Of a stretch of DNA of 64,000 bases, positions 1-8,849 are shown piece after piece. Numbering within the stretch: the stretch's first letter is position 1; each line of letters opens with the position of its first letter. The position numbers and the translations under genes are program-made. This DNA is from Streptomyces aurantiacus. Its GTDB lineage: Bacteria; Actinomycetota; Actinomycetes; Streptomycetales; Streptomycetaceae. The stretch lies in the NCBI RefSeq assembly GCF_027107535.1, contig NZ_CP114283.1, forward strand, positions 8,432,001 to 8,496,000, in the 5' to 3' direction. The notes beneath the pieces were generated by a model. The model saw only the letters and a list, made by a program, of their open reading frames with translations. It ran no database searches and was not told where the DNA came from.

Positions 1-70
1 CCCGGTCGTCCCGGTGGTCCCGTAACCGCCTCCAGAGGCGCTGCGGAAGGTGCTTCGTCAGCCGCTTCAT
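1..70 (-). CDS. Start of a small Tad-locus gene (TadE/TadG-like?), cut by window edge
   Basis: Only the first 23 codons are visible. They read Met-Lys-Arg-Leu-Thr-Lys and continue with a strongly basic leader (WRRLRDHRDDR) at the window edge. The ATG (70-68) overlaps the TGA of the upstream CpaE-TadE gene as TGATG, so the two are translationally coupled. A basic leader just before the edge, directly after a TadE domain, is what a second TadE/TadG-type pseudopilin would show; that assignment rests on position and is an inference. Codon 16 (25-23) is TTA, the rare leucine codon read by the bldA tRNA in Streptomyces. Confidence 0.6.
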   Translation of the reverse strand, partial: MKRLTKHLPQRLWRRLRDHRDDR

Positions 71-1683
71 CAGTCGTCCCCCTCCAGTGCGGCGCCCGCC
101 TCTCCCTCGACGGTCCAGCCGGCGTCGAAGCCCGGGAAGAACAGGGGCACCTGGGCGGTGACGGTGGCCCTCATGACCGGCCCGGCCGGGGCGCAGCCGA
201 TCTGGGCGTCGTCCCAGGCGCCCGGCAGGTTCTCCCCGCCGGCGGTCTCGCAGGCTCCCCCGACATCGCCGTCGACCGCGTACGCCGCCGTGGCCGCCCG
301 CGCCGCCTCGTCCGCCGCGTTCCCCGCGAGGGAGTACGTGTAGCCGTACAGCGCGCACTGCCACAGGATCGTCATCACGACCAGCAGGATCGGGAACATG
401 CCCGCGAACTCCAGGGTGACCGCGCCCCGGTCGCCTCCCTTGCGGCGCAGTGCGAGGGCGCCCTTGTCCGAGGAGGACCTGCGGCGACGGCCGCCGCCCC
501 CGGCGGGCTGCTCGGCCACCAGATCCAGCTCGCCCGCCAGGGACCACAGCGCCTGCTTGACCGTCGAGCGGGCGTCCAGGTCCTGCATGCGGCCCGCGTC
601 CACGACGGACTGGAGTTCCTTGAAGGCGGCGGGGACCGTGGTACGGGCGACCTTGGTGCCGGTGACGCGTTCGACCAGGGAGGGCTGTATCTCCGTACCG
701 CGGGCGAAGCGGTTGACCACCGTGCGGGTCTCCTCGGCCTTGCGGATCTGGAGGCGGTCCCACATGCGGACCATGCGTTTGGCGGCGCGGACGGCGACGA
801 CGTCGGGGGTGACCAGCAGCAGTGCCTGGTCGGCGAGTTCGACGGCGGCGGCGTTCGCCGCGTTCAGCTGGGCGCCGCAGTCGACGACCACGACGTCGTA
901 GCGGGAGCGCAGGGCGCCGAGGACCTGCCGGGCCACCCGGTCGGTGATCTCCTCGCCGCGCTCGCCCTCGGCGGGGGCGAGGAGCAGTCCGAGCCCGGTG
1001 TCGTGGGTGAAGACGGCGTCCTGGAGGACCCGCGGGTTGATGTCGCTGATCGCGGCGAGGTCGGCGATGGAGCGGCGGAACTGCACGTCCAGGTAGGAGG
1101 CCACGTCACCGGACTGGAGGTCCAGGTCGAGCAGCGCCACGGAGCGGCCCGACGCCTGTGCCGCGAGGGCGAGTTGGACGGCCGTGACCGTGGCGCCGAC
1201 GCCGCCCTTCGCGCCGGTCACCGTGACGACCGTGCCGCCGGGTCCCGCGTACAGCTCGGGGGTGCTGCTGCCCAGGTGGCGCCGCATGCCGGTGGACCAG
1301 GCGGCGGCGGCCTGGACGCGTTCGGCGAGGGCGTCGTAGCCGAGGGGCAGGCCGACGATGCCGCGTGCGCCGGAGTCCATGGCGGCGGTCAGCACGCTCG
1401 TACTGGTGTCGGCGGTGATGAGGACGACGCCGACGGCCGGGAAGCGCAGCACCAGGTCGCGGATGACGTCGAGTGCGGGGACGGGTCCGACGCGTTCGTG
1501 GACCAGGACGACCTCGGGCAGTTCGTCCAGGGATTCCGCGGCCAGCCGGGCCAGGGTGTCCAGCAGGGCCGTGGTGTCGGCGACCGGCGGGGCCGGTTCG
1601 GCGTCGGCGAGCTGACTCAGGAGCGTGCTGAGGGCGCGGGCCGAGTCGATGTCGCCGACGGCGGGCAGGATGCGGACGGTCAT
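70..1683 (-). CDS. CpaE/TadZ-like ATPase fused to a TadE-type pseudopilin domain
   Basis: A 537-residue protein. Residues 1-140 resemble the receiver-like N-terminal half of CpaE/TadZ. Residues about 150-400 form a MinD/ParA-like ATPase with a deviant P-loop (GAKGGVGAT, 157-165), where Ala takes the place usually held by the catalytic Lys, and the later motif DVVVVDCGAQ. CpaE/TadZ proteins place the Flp pilus machine at a cell site. After a basic linker (RRRR, then RRKGGDRG) the frame continues without a stop into a TadE domain from about residue 420: GAVTLEFAG followed by a membrane helix of about 25 residues. I chose ATG 1683, with GAGG about 8 bases upstream, because the ATPase homology begins there. 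An internal GTG at 519 could also start a separate TadE. CpaB lies upstream and a coupled small gene downstream. Confidence 0.8.
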   Translation of the reverse strand: MTVRILPAVGDIDSARALSTLLSQLADAEPAPPVADTTALLDTLARLAAESLDELPEVVLVHERVGPVPALDVIRDLVLRFPAVGVVLITADTSTSVLTAAMDSGARGIVGLPLGYDALAERVQAAAAWSTGMRRHLGSSTPELYAGPGGTVVTVTGAKGGVGATVTAVQLALAAQASGRSVALLDLDLQSGDVASYLDVQFRRSIADLAAISDINPRVLQDAVFTHDTGLGLLLAPAEGERGEEITDRVARQVLGALRSRYDVVVVDCGAQLNAANAAAVELADQALLLVTPDVVAVRAAKRMVRMWDRLQIRKAEETRTVVNRFARGTEIQPSLVERVTGTKVARTTVPAAFKELQSVVDAGRMQDLDARSTVKQALWSLAGELDLVAEQPAGGGGRRRRSSSDKGALALRRKGGDRGAVTLEFAGMFPILLVVMTILWQCALYGYTYSLAGNAADEAARAATAAYAVDGDVGGACETAGGENLPGAWDDAQIGCAPAGPVMRATVTAQVPLFFPGFDAGWTVEGEAGAALEGDD

Positions 1684-1736
1684 CGGCAGGTCCTCGCGTG
1701 GGACGACTTCGTGGGGGCTGAGCGCATCACGGCCTC

Positions 1737-2450
1737 CTACTTGTCCTCGTCGAGGGTGTACGAGCGGTCGCCGGGGGCGACGGTGGCGTCGGAGCCGTCC
1801 GCGAGGAGGGCGAGGCGGACGTGCTCGGCGAACGACTCGGCGTACGCGACGCGCTGGGCGTCGGCGGTGTCGAGGGCGAACGTGATGGGGACGGCCTCGC
1901 TGGCGGTGCGGCGGCGGTCGTTGCTGGACTGGCCGGGGTCGAGCGCGGTCAGCTTGCCGACGTCGATGACGCGGGCGTTCTCCACGATGACCTTCGACTG
2001 GTCCTTGCCGTTGTCGCGCTCGTCCTTGAACGTGGCGTAGATGTTGACCCGCGAACCCGGGTTGATCTTGCCCGCCACACCGGTCGCCGCGTCGATCAGG
2101 ATCGCGATCTCCTGCTGGCCGGCCTCCAGCGCGGGCCGGTCGACGATCATGTCGCTCTGGAGCAGCGAGCCCTTCCTCAGCTGGGTGACGGCGATCTTGC
2201 CGCGCACCTCGGAGAGCCTGGTGACCGCGGTGGACGAGAGCCACCGCTCGGGCATGGAGACCTTCTCGAACTGGTCGGCCGACAGCTCCTTGTAGGGCGC
2301 GATGTCGTCCTTCAGCCGGTACGCCGTGACCTCGGGGCCGACCTTCGACTTCACGTCGCGGATCACCGACAGCACTCCGGCGAAGGCACCCACGGCGCAC
2401 AGGACCGAGAGGACCAGCAGGATGACGCCGCGGCGCTGGCGTGAGTTCAC
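1737..2450 (-). CDS. CpaB/RcpC-like Flp pilus assembly protein (SAF domain)
   Basis: A 237-residue protein with an uncleaved N-terminal membrane helix (residues about 8-30, GVILLVLSVLCAVGAFAGVL) and an exported domain. That domain has the CpaB/RcpC layout: an SAF-like segment in the middle (QLRKGSLLQSDMIV) and a C-terminal segment with INPGSRVNIYATF, as in proteins that stabilise the outer parts of Flp pili. The GTG start at 2450 has an AGGTGAG ribosome site 5-6 bases upstream. It is followed after 53 bases by the CpaE-TadE gene on the same strand, so it is very likely the first gene of the visible part of the tad operon. Family level is fairly certain; the exact pilus it serves is unknown. 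Confidence 0.82.
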   Translation of the reverse strand: MNSRQRRGVILLVLSVLCAVGAFAGVLSVIRDVKSKVGPEVTAYRLKDDIAPYKELSADQFEKVSMPERWLSSTAVTRLSEVRGKIAVTQLRKGSLLQSDMIVDRPALEAGQQEIAILIDAATGVAGKINPGSRVNIYATFKDERDNGKDQSKVIVENARVIDVGKLTALDPGQSSNDRRRTASEAVPITFALDTADAQRVAYAESFAEHVRLALLADGSDATVAPGDRSYTLDEDK

Positions 2451-2678
2451 TACATCTCACCTCGTGGGGCGGTTCCGAGTACTTGAGCTGGCCTGCTGTT
2501 CTGCTGGGGGTCCGGGGGTCGCCCCCCGGGGTGATGCAGCATGACGCGGACAACCTCGATCGGGTAAGCGGGAGGACAGCGGGGCCTGGCGGTCGTGCGG
2601 GGTACTGCGTGCCTCGTAACTCGTTCAACGTGCCTGTTGTGCACCGTTATTCACGTGTACGTGCAGGACATGCGTGAC

Positions 2679-3602
2679 TCACGTGGCCCCTCGGGGCAGG
2701 GCGCGTACCGAAGAGGCTGCCCGCCCGGTGGCCGTCGAAAGCTCCCGTGACGAGGGTGAAGGCAAGGGGGCCGCGCAGAAGCCGCAGCGGTCGCCGATGA
2801 GTTCCAGCCCGCACCAGTGGCACTCCTCGCGCCGTACGGACGAGACGAGTTGGTACAGCACGGACACGTCGTGGAGGCCCGCGGCGAACTCGACGGTCTT
2901 TCCCGTGCCCCACCAGCGGGTCGACTCGGCGGGCAGCGGTACGGTCGCGACGCTCTGCACGCGCCAGGCGGGTGCGAGCGTCCCGGTGACCCACTCGGCG
3001 GGCAGCTGCCCGGGCGCGACGAGCATCCGCGTCCCGAACTCGGGCCCGGTGAGCTCCTCCTGGCCGACGCGTACCAGCTGGGGCCGCGGGGTGGCCAGTA
3101 CGGCGAACTGGGCGCCCGGCATCCACGACTTGGCGTGCGACTTCAGGGACACCGGGACCCGGTCGAGCTTGGCCACCGAGTTCAGCAGGGCGCCCGCATA
3201 GATGTAGTGGGCGAGCAGCCGCGCCGAGGAGGCGAGCACGCCGGGACTGAAGTCGCAGACGGAGAGCTGCCGCAACTGCTGGGCGAGCAGGGCGAGTCCG
3301 AGGGGCGGCAGGTCGAGTCCGAGCAGCGCGATGCGGTCGCTCTCCAGGACGGAACGCACGGCGTGCAGCCGCCGGGTGACGTCACCTCGCGTGGAGGCCG
3401 GGTACAGCGCGATCACGTACCCGTGCTGCTCGATGAGCGCGTGCATCCCGGTGAGGGAGCTTTCGAGAGTTTCGAGGGGCTGGACGGCGGCGGGCGGCGT
3501 CTGCCGGTCGTGCGGCGGGAGCACCAGGTCGGAACTGGTGACGGCTATCGCGGTCGGCACGCTGCACACCACCCCGTTCACTGCGGCGGGGTGGTCGGCC
3601 AC
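2679..3602 (-). CDS. Conserved hypothetical protein with C-terminal Cys-rich zinc motif
   Basis: A 307-residue soluble protein that I do not recognise as a named family. The GTG start at 3602 follows no strong ribosome site. Residues about 45-130 are helical and hydrophobic without being membrane segments. Near the C-terminus there is a compact four-ligand pattern (CHWCGLELIGDRCGFC, about residues 262-277) that looks like a small zinc ribbon or rubredoxin-like knuckle. The last 30 residues are low complexity and Ser/Ala/Arg rich. It sits 228 bases upstream of cpaB on the same strand, so it may be co-transcribed with the Tad genes, but nothing in the protein ties it to pili. Confidence 0.7.
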   Translation of the reverse strand: MADHPAAVNGVVCSVPTAIAVTSSDLVLPPHDRQTPPAAVQPLETLESSLTGMHALIEQHGYVIALYPASTRGDVTRRLHAVRSVLESDRIALLGLDLPPLGLALLAQQLRQLSVCDFSPGVLASSARLLAHYIYAGALLNSVAKLDRVPVSLKSHAKSWMPGAQFAVLATPRPQLVRVGQEELTGPEFGTRMLVAPGQLPAEWVTGTLAPAWRVQSVATVPLPAESTRWWGTGKTVEFAAGLHDVSVLYQLVSSVRREECHWCGLELIGDRCGFCAAPLPSPSSRELSTATGRAASSVRALPRGAT

Positions 3603-3924
3603 CGCCTCAGATCGCCCCTATTTCGCCATGAAAACCTCACGGACGGACACACATCGCCACGATGGAACCCATCCGCAACTGCACCTTATCCACGGCATGC
3701 GCCACCCAACACCGGATCCTTGAGATCAATTCACACAAGGTGCCCACGTGATCCACACAGAGTGAGGCGCATATGCCCCAACTGAGCGGTCCGGCAGGGG
3801 CGTTGAGCTCGTCAAAGGTCTTGACAACCTGATTGGTCTGGACCAGTTTGGACGTCCTGCGGTGGCCATCGCGCTCGTCCCCCTTCACCCCCTCCTCACC
3901 CCCACTCCCCCACCGGAGGCCCCA
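3603..3924. other. Intergenic region between divergent hypothetical gene and chitinase
   Basis: This stretch of 322 bases holds the chitinase promoter with its DasR-type operator (3821-3849) and the chitinase ribosome site GGAGG at 3915-3919. An open reading frame continues in phase upstream of the chitinase start, to 3862, but it has no ribosome site and would put 21 residues before the signal peptide. I see no other gene. Confidence 0.6.
3821..3849 (+). promoter_or_regulatory. Chitinase promoter with DasR-type operator (dre)
   Basis: A -35 TTGACA (3821-3826) is followed after 17 bases by a weak -10, CAGTTT (3844-3849). Across the spacer and -10 lies the perfect 12-base palindrome TGGTCTGGACCA (3834-3845). 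This closely matches the dre consensus of DasR, the GntR-family repressor of N-acetylglucosamine and chitin genes in Streptomyces. Repression by blocking the -10, relieved by phosphorylated amino sugars, is the expected mode. Confidence 0.85.
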
Positions 3925-5631
3925 GTGGACCGCGTATCAGGCATGCCCGGACGCAGAAGGACATGGGCGGGTGCACTCGCCGCCGTACTCGCCGCGTCCG
4001 CCCTCTCCCTGGCCGGCGCCGGCCAGGCCTCGGCCGCGGACGTCAACAACACCAAGAACGCCGGTTACGAGTCCGGGCTCTCCCACTGGACCTGCTCGGC
4101 GGGCAGCGGCGCCACCGTCTCCTCGCCCGTGCACGCGGGCGCGGGCGCCCTGAAGGCCACGCCGGCCGGGCAGGACAACGCCCGGTGCAGCCAGACCGTG
4201 GCGGTGAGGGCCAACTCGACGTACACGCTGAGCGCGTGGGTGCGGGGCGGGTACGCGTACCTCGGCGCGAGCGGCACGGGTACGACGGACGTGTCGGCCT
4301 GGACGCCGGACTCCGCGTCCTGGAAGCAGCTGACGACGTCCTTCACGACGGGCGCGAACACGACGTCCGTGACCGTCTACACGCACGGCTGGTACGGGCA
4401 GGCGGCGTACTTCGCCGACGACGTGTCCGTGTTCGGGCCCGACGGGGGCGGAGGCGGCGACCCCGACCCGGTCGTCCCGTCCACGCCGGCCGGTCTGAAC
4501 GTGGCGTCCACGACCTCCTCGTCCGTCTCCCTCGCCTGGAACACGGTGTCGGGCGCGAGCGGCTACAACGTCTACCGCGGCGGTACGAAGGTCCTCGCGG
4601 TGAGCGGCACCTCGGCGACCGTCACCGGCCTGGCCGCCTCCACCTCGTACCCCTTCCAGGTCACCGCGACGAACACGGCGGGTGAGTCCGCGAGGTCGGC
4701 GACGGTCACCGGGACGACCAGGGCGTCCTCCGGCGGCGGGGGCACGCTGCCCAAGCACGCGGTGACCGGCTACTGGCAGAACTTCAACAACGGCGCGGCC
4801 GTCCAGAAGATCTCCGACGTCCCCTCCCAGTACGACATCATCGCGGTGTCCTTCGCCGACGCCACGGCCACTCCCGGCGCGGTGACCTTCACCCTCGACT
4901 CGGCCGGACTCGGCGGCTACACCGTCGACCAGTTCAAGGCGGACGTCCGCGCCAAGCAGGCCGCGGGCAAGAAGGTCATCATCTCCATCGGCGGCGAGCG
5001 CGGCACGGTGGCGGTGAACGACTCCGCCTCGGCGGCGAACTTCGCGAACTCCGTCCACTCGCTGATGCAGACGTACGGCTTCGACGGTGTCGACATCGAC
5101 CTGGAGAACGGCCTCAACGCCACCTACATGACGCAGGCCCTGCGGTCCCTGTCCTCGAAGGCGGGCTCCTCGCTGATCATCACGATGGCCCCGCAGACGA
5201 TCGACATGCAGTCGACGTCGAACTCCTACTTCCAGACGGCCCTGAACATCAAGGACATCCTCACGGTCGTCAACATGCAGTACTACAACAGCGGTTCGAT
5301 GCTCGGCTGCGACGGCAAGGTGTACTCGCAGGGCTCGGTGGACTTCCTGACAGCCCTCGCCTGCATCCAGCTGGAGGGCGGCCTCGCCCCGTCCCAGGTG
5401 GGCCTCGGCGTCCCCGCGTCGACGCGCGGCGCGGGCAGCGGATACGTCTCCCCGTCGATCGTGAACAACGCCCTGGACTGCCTCGCCAAGGGCACGAACT
5501 GCGGCTCGTTCAAGCCGTCGAGGACCTACCCGGACCTGCGCGGCGCGATGACCTGGTCGACGAACTGGGACGCCACCGCGGGCAACGCGTGGTCGAACGC
5601 GGTGGGCCCGCACGTGCACGGGCTGCCGTAG
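3925..5631 (+). CDS. Secreted GH18 chitinase with CBM and fibronectin III domains
   Basis: A 568-residue secreted enzyme that hydrolyses beta-1,4 bonds in chitin. A signal peptide (residues about 1-37, ending QASA) is followed by a carbohydrate-binding module of about 125 residues (Asn-Ala-Gly-Tyr-Glu start, CBM4/9/16-like fold). Then come a Gly/Asp linker, a fibronectin III domain (VPSTPAGLNV to VTGTT), a second Gly linker and a GH18 barrel. The catalytic motif DGVDIDLE lies at residues 387-394, with Glu394 as the proton donor. I chose GTG 3925 because GGAGG lies 5 bases before it; an in-phase ATG at 3943 is too far from that site. The upstream dre palindrome indicates control by DasR. A strong hairpin ends the unit. 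Confidence 0.93.
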   Translation: MDRVSGMPGRRRTWAGALAAVLAASALSLAGAGQASAADVNNTKNAGYESGLSHWTCSAGSGATVSSPVHAGAGALKATPAGQDNARCSQTVAVRANSTYTLSAWVRGGYAYLGASGTGTTDVSAWTPDSASWKQLTTSFTTGANTTSVTVYTHGWYGQAAYFADDVSVFGPDGGGGGDPDPVVPSTPAGLNVASTTSSSVSLAWNTVSGASGYNVYRGGTKVLAVSGTSATVTGLAASTSYPFQVTATNTAGESARSATVTGTTRASSGGGGTLPKHAVTGYWQNFNNGAAVQKISDVPSQYDIIAVSFADATATPGAVTFTLDSAGLGGYTVDQFKADVRAKQAAGKKVIISIGGERGTVAVNDSASAANFANSVHSLMQTYGFDGVDIDLENGLNATYMTQALRSLSSKAGSSLIITMAPQTIDMQSTSNSYFQTALNIKDILTVVNMQYYNSGSMLGCDGKVYSQGSVDFLTALACIQLEGGLAPSQVGLGVPASTRGAGSGYVSPSIVNNALDCLAKGTNCGSFKPSRTYPDLRGAMTWSTNWDATAGNAWSNAVGPHVHGLP

Positions 5632-5642
5632 GGCGGCGCGTC

Positions 5643-5680
5643 ACCCCGGAGCAGGACCGGCCCCGGTCCCGCTCCGGGGT
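5643..5680. terminator. Bidirectional terminator between chitinase and Nramp-like gene
   Basis: A two-part hairpin: outer arms of 10 bp (5643-5652 with 5671-5680) enclose an inner stem (GGACCGG with CCGGTCC) and a two-base tip. It lies between two convergent stop codons and has no T tract, which is usual for high-GC actinomycetes. Confidence 0.75.
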
Positions 5681-5690
5681 GGAGGCGGGA

Positions 5691-7079
5691 TCAGAAGAAC
5701 TCCGACCAGGGCTGGTCCCAGACCTGCTTCACGCACAGGACGACGAAGAGCAGGCCCGCGATCGTCAGCATGGCGTTGCTGAGGAGGCCGTTGCGCCACT
5801 CGGCCGGGGTGCGCGAGGAGTTGAGGAGCCAGACCAGGGTGAGGGCGAGGAACGGGAGGAAGGCCGCGCCCAGGACCCCGTACAGGATGATCAGGCGGAA
5901 GGGCTGGCCCTGGAAGACCAGGACCATGGGCGGGAAGGTCAGCCACAGCAGGTAGGCACGGAAGGGCCAGGACCTCTCGTGGGTGCCGGACGCCACCTCC
6001 TCGCCCGAGGCCGCCCGCTCGCCCGGGGCCGCGTTCCCGCCGCGGCCGTCCTTCGCCTCCGGCGAGGCGGCGGCCCGGCCACGGCGGTAGCGCTCCACGA
6101 AGTCCGCGAACATCAGGCTCACGCCGTGCCAGACACCGATGAGCGACGTGAACGACGTGGCGAAGAAGCCGATGAGGAAGAACTTGGCGGTCGCCGTGCC
6201 GTACTCGTCCGCCAGGATGTCGCCGAGCTGGATCAGGCCCTTGTCGCCGCTCGCGATGGCGATGTCGGCCGAGTGGAGGATCTCCGCCCCGACGAAGAGC
6301 ATGGAGATGACGAAGATGCCGGTGGTGGCGTAGGCGACCCGGTTGTCGAACCGCATCACCTTCATCCAGCCGGTGTTCGTCCAGCCCTTCGCGTTGACCC
6401 AGTAGCCGTACGCGGCGAGCGTGATCGTGCCGCCGACGCCGCCGATCAGGCCGAGCGTGTTGAGGATCGAGTCCTTCTCGTCGGGCAGGACCGGCAGCAG
6501 GCCGGCGAACGCCTCGCCGAGGTTCGGGGTGACGCGGATCGCGAGGTACACCGTGACGACGAACATGACGCCCACCAGGACGGTCATGACCTTCTCGAAG
6601 ACCGCGTACTTGTTGAACCAGACGAAGACCAGACCGACAAGACCGGTGAGAATAGCCCACCACTTGAGGTCCATGACGTCCGGGAACAGCGCCTGCAGGG
6701 GCAGACCCGACGAGGACATGGCCGCCGCCCCGTAGACGAAGCCCCAGACCACGACGTACACGCCGAAGAACCACGAGGTCCAGCGGCCGAGGCTCGCCCA
6801 GCCGTCGAAGAGCGTCCGGCCGGTGGACAGGTGCCAGCGGCCCGCCGCCTCGGCGAGGGAGATCTTGACGAGGCAGCCGATGACGGCGGCCCACAGGAGG
6901 GTGTAGCCGAAGTTCGAGCCGGCGATGAGCGTGGCGACGAGGTCACCCGCGCCCACACCGGTCGCGGCGACCACGATGCCCGGCCCGATGTACTTCCAAC
7001 TGGATTTGCGGGGACCCGGGATGCTCTCCCCGGTCCCGTGGCTTCCTGTGGTGTCCGCGTTGCCCGTGGTGTCCGCCAT
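5691..7079 (-). CDS. Nramp-family transporter lacking the usual metal ligands
   Basis: A membrane protein of 462 residues with about 11 hydrophobic segments. It carries the Nramp signature GPG at the first helix and the following GSNFGYTLLW. Canonical Nramp carriers bind Mn2+ or Fe2+ with Asp and Asn of DPGN in helix 1 and with Met in helix 6. Here the helix 1 segment reads GVGAGDLVAT, and helix 6 reads ITLAAYGYW where a MPHN-like segment is expected, so none of the three ligands is present. A charged insert of about 45 residues (RRGRAAASPEAKDGRGGNAA and following) lies between later helices. I chose ATG 7079 as the first ATG; a GTG at 7115 would add 12 residues. Substrate is unknown. Confidence 0.8.
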   Translation of the reverse strand: MADTTGNADTTGSHGTGESIPGPRKSSWKYIGPGIVVAATGVGAGDLVATLIAGSNFGYTLLWAAVIGCLVKISLAEAAGRWHLSTGRTLFDGWASLGRWTSWFFGVYVVVWGFVYGAAAMSSSGLPLQALFPDVMDLKWWAILTGLVGLVFVWFNKYAVFEKVMTVLVGVMFVVTVYLAIRVTPNLGEAFAGLLPVLPDEKDSILNTLGLIGGVGGTITLAAYGYWVNAKGWTNTGWMKVMRFDNRVAYATTGIFVISMLFVGAEILHSADIAIASGDKGLIQLGDILADEYGTATAKFFLIGFFATSFTSLIGVWHGVSLMFADFVERYRRGRAAASPEAKDGRGGNAAPGERAASGEEVASGTHERSWPFRAYLLWLTFPPMVLVFQGQPFRLIILYGVLGAAFLPFLALTLVWLLNSSRTPAEWRNGLLSNAMLTIAGLLFVVLCVKQVWDQPWSEFF

Positions 7080-7448
7080 GCCGATCAAGAAAGCGTAAAG
7101 ACGACCGGGGCACAAGAGGGCGTGCGCCGATCACCACCCGATGTGCACAGCGAGGAGACAGTGCCGGGCGGCACCTCGCCGCGGGTACGCCGAGCAGGGC
7201 GGTGTCATGTCCGGCCGCCTCGCGGGCGCGCGCGGGCGACCGGCGCGGTTTCGGTCCGTTCCCGCCACCGGCTTCCGGCCTACCCTTGACCCGAACATGC
7301 CAGACCTTCACGATGAGCGCCACAACCCGCACACAGGGTCCCGTCGGCTCTTTCGACGGTCACCCCGGCACGTCGCACCGATCCACCCCCCGCTCCAATC
7401 CCCACACTTCCGGTGATCCCGGATTTTCTGGAGAAACTAGGAGAATCA
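7080..7448. other. Intergenic region upstream of M14 carboxypeptidase
   Basis: A 369-base divergent gap. It holds a promoter candidate for the carboxypeptidase at 7286-7314 and that gene's ribosome site AGGAGA at 7439-7444. I find no convincing gene; the open frames crossing it are extensions of the flanking genes. Confidence 0.5.
7286..7314 (+). promoter_or_regulatory. Candidate promoter of the M14 carboxypeptidase
   Basis: TTGACC (7286-7291), a spacer of exactly 17 bases and CACGAT (7309-7314) match a vegetative (HrdB-type) promoter. This would give a 5' leader of about 125 bases before the ATG at 7449. Confidence 0.4.
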
Positions 7449-8828
7449 ATGCGACTTCGCAGCAGAGGAAGTGGCGGAGCTCCCGCCACGACCGCCTCCC
7501 CCGGCAGACGCGGCCGACGCACCGCCGCCCTCGCCACGCTCCTCGCCCTGGCCCTCGCGGCACCCATCGCCGCCACGACCAACGCGAGCGGCGCCCCCGG
7601 AGGGGCCCCCGCCTCCGACACGGACACCATCCGTCAGTACGAGATCCACCTGCACGGCAGCTCCTCCGCCACCCGTACGGCCATCGCGCAGACCGGCGTG
7701 TCCATAGACGAGGCCGACGAGGAGACCGTCGTCGTCTCGGGCCGCGCGGCCCAGGCGAAGAAGCTGCGCCAACTCGGCTACGAGGTCTCGCCCCTCGGCA
7801 CCGCCCCGGACCGGTCGAGCGCCGCGGACGTCGGCATCCTCGACTTCCCCTCCGCCGACTCGCGCTATCACAACTACGCCGAGATGAACACGGAGATCAA
7901 CCAGCGCCTGGCCGCCTACCCGGGCATCATGAGCAAGCGCGTGATCGGGAAGTCGTACCAGGGCCGGGACATCGTCGCCATCAAGATCAGCGACAACGTC
8001 GCCACCGACGAGTCCGAGCCCGAGGTCCTGTTCACCCACCACCAGCACGCGCGCGAGCACCTGACCGTGGAGATGGCGCTCTACCTGCTGCGCGAGCTGG
8101 GCGCCGGCTACGGCTCGGACTCCCGCGTCACGAACATGGTGAACAACCGCGAGATCTGGATCCTCCCGGACCTCAACCCGGACGGCGGCGAGTACGACAT
8201 CGCGTCCGGCGCGTACCGCTCGTGGCGCAAGAACCGCCAGCCCAACACCGGCAGTTCGTACGTCGGCACGGACATGAACCGCAACTGGAACTACCGCTGG
8301 GGCTGCTGCGGCGGCTCCTCGGGGTCCACGTCCTCCGAGACCTACCGGGGCACGGCGCCCGAGTCGGCGCCCGAGGTCAAGGTCGTCGCCGACTTCGTGC
8401 GCAGCCGGGTCGTCGGCGGCAAGCAGCAGATCAGGGCGGGCGTGGACTTCCACACCTACAGCGAGCTGGTGCTGTGGCCCTTCGGCTACACCACGGCCAA
8501 CACCACGACCGGCATGACGGCCGACGACCGCAACGCCTTCGCCGCGGTCGGCGGCAAGATGGCGGCCAGCAACGGCTACACGCCCGAGCAGTCCAGCGAC
8601 CTCTACATCACCGACGGTTCGATCGACGACTACCTCTGGGGCAGCCAGAAGATCTTCGGCTACACCTTCGAGATGTATCCGGGGTCCAGTGGCGGGGGCG
8701 GCTTCTACCCGCCCGACGAGGTCATCGAGCGGGAGACGTCCCGTAACAGGGACGCGGTGCTCCAGCTGCTGGAGAACGCCGACTGCATGTACCGCTCCAT
8801 CGGCAAGGAAGCGCAGTACTGCAGTTGA
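7449..8828 (+). CDS. Secreted M14-family zinc carboxypeptidase
   Basis: A 459-residue exported metallo-carboxypeptidase of the carboxypeptidase T type, which trims C-terminal residues from peptides outside the cell. A long basic leader ends in a hydrophobic signal segment (residues about 22-42). It is followed by a propeptide of about 80 residues ([18 protein letters not shown] to VSPLG) and the catalytic domain. Zinc ligands are His200 and Glu203 in HARE and His335 in [24 protein letters not shown] and TDMNRNW are the substrate-pocket motifs, and Glu408 in TFEMYPG is the catalytic base. Two Cys near the C-terminus could form a disulfide. ATG 7449 has AGGAGA 4 bases upstream, which decides against the in-phase ATG at 7413. 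Confidence 0.92.
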   Translation: MRLRSRGSGGAPATTASPGRRGRRTAALATLLALALAAPIAATTNASGAPGGAPASDTDTIRQYEIHLHGSSSATRTAIAQTGVSIDEADEETVVVSGRAAQAKKLRQLGYEVSPLGTAPDRSSAADVGILDFPSADSRYHNYAEMNTEINQRLAAYPGIMSKRVIGKSYQGRDIVAIKISDNVATDESEPEVLFTHHQHAREHLTVEMALYLLRELGAGYGSDSRVTNMVNNREIWILPDLNPDGGEYDIASGAYRSWRKNRQPNTGSSYVGTDMNRNWNYRWGCCGGSSGSTSSETYRGTAPESAPEVKVVADFVRSRVVGGKQQIRAGVDFHTYSELVLWPFGYTTANTTTGMTADDRNAFAAVGGKMAASNGYTPEQSSDLYITDGSIDDYLWGSQKIFGYTFEMYPGSSGGGGFYPPDEVIERETSRNRDAVLQLLENADCMYRSIGKEAQYCS

Positions 8829-8849
8829 TCCGGGTGATCCGAGGAGTGG

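Noticed and set aside
1684..2628. A long minus-strand open frame that continues upstream of the CpaE-TadE start
   Set aside because: It overlaps cpaB in another frame, is Arg/Pro/Gly-rich nonsense and has no homology-like features; the true start is ATG 1683.
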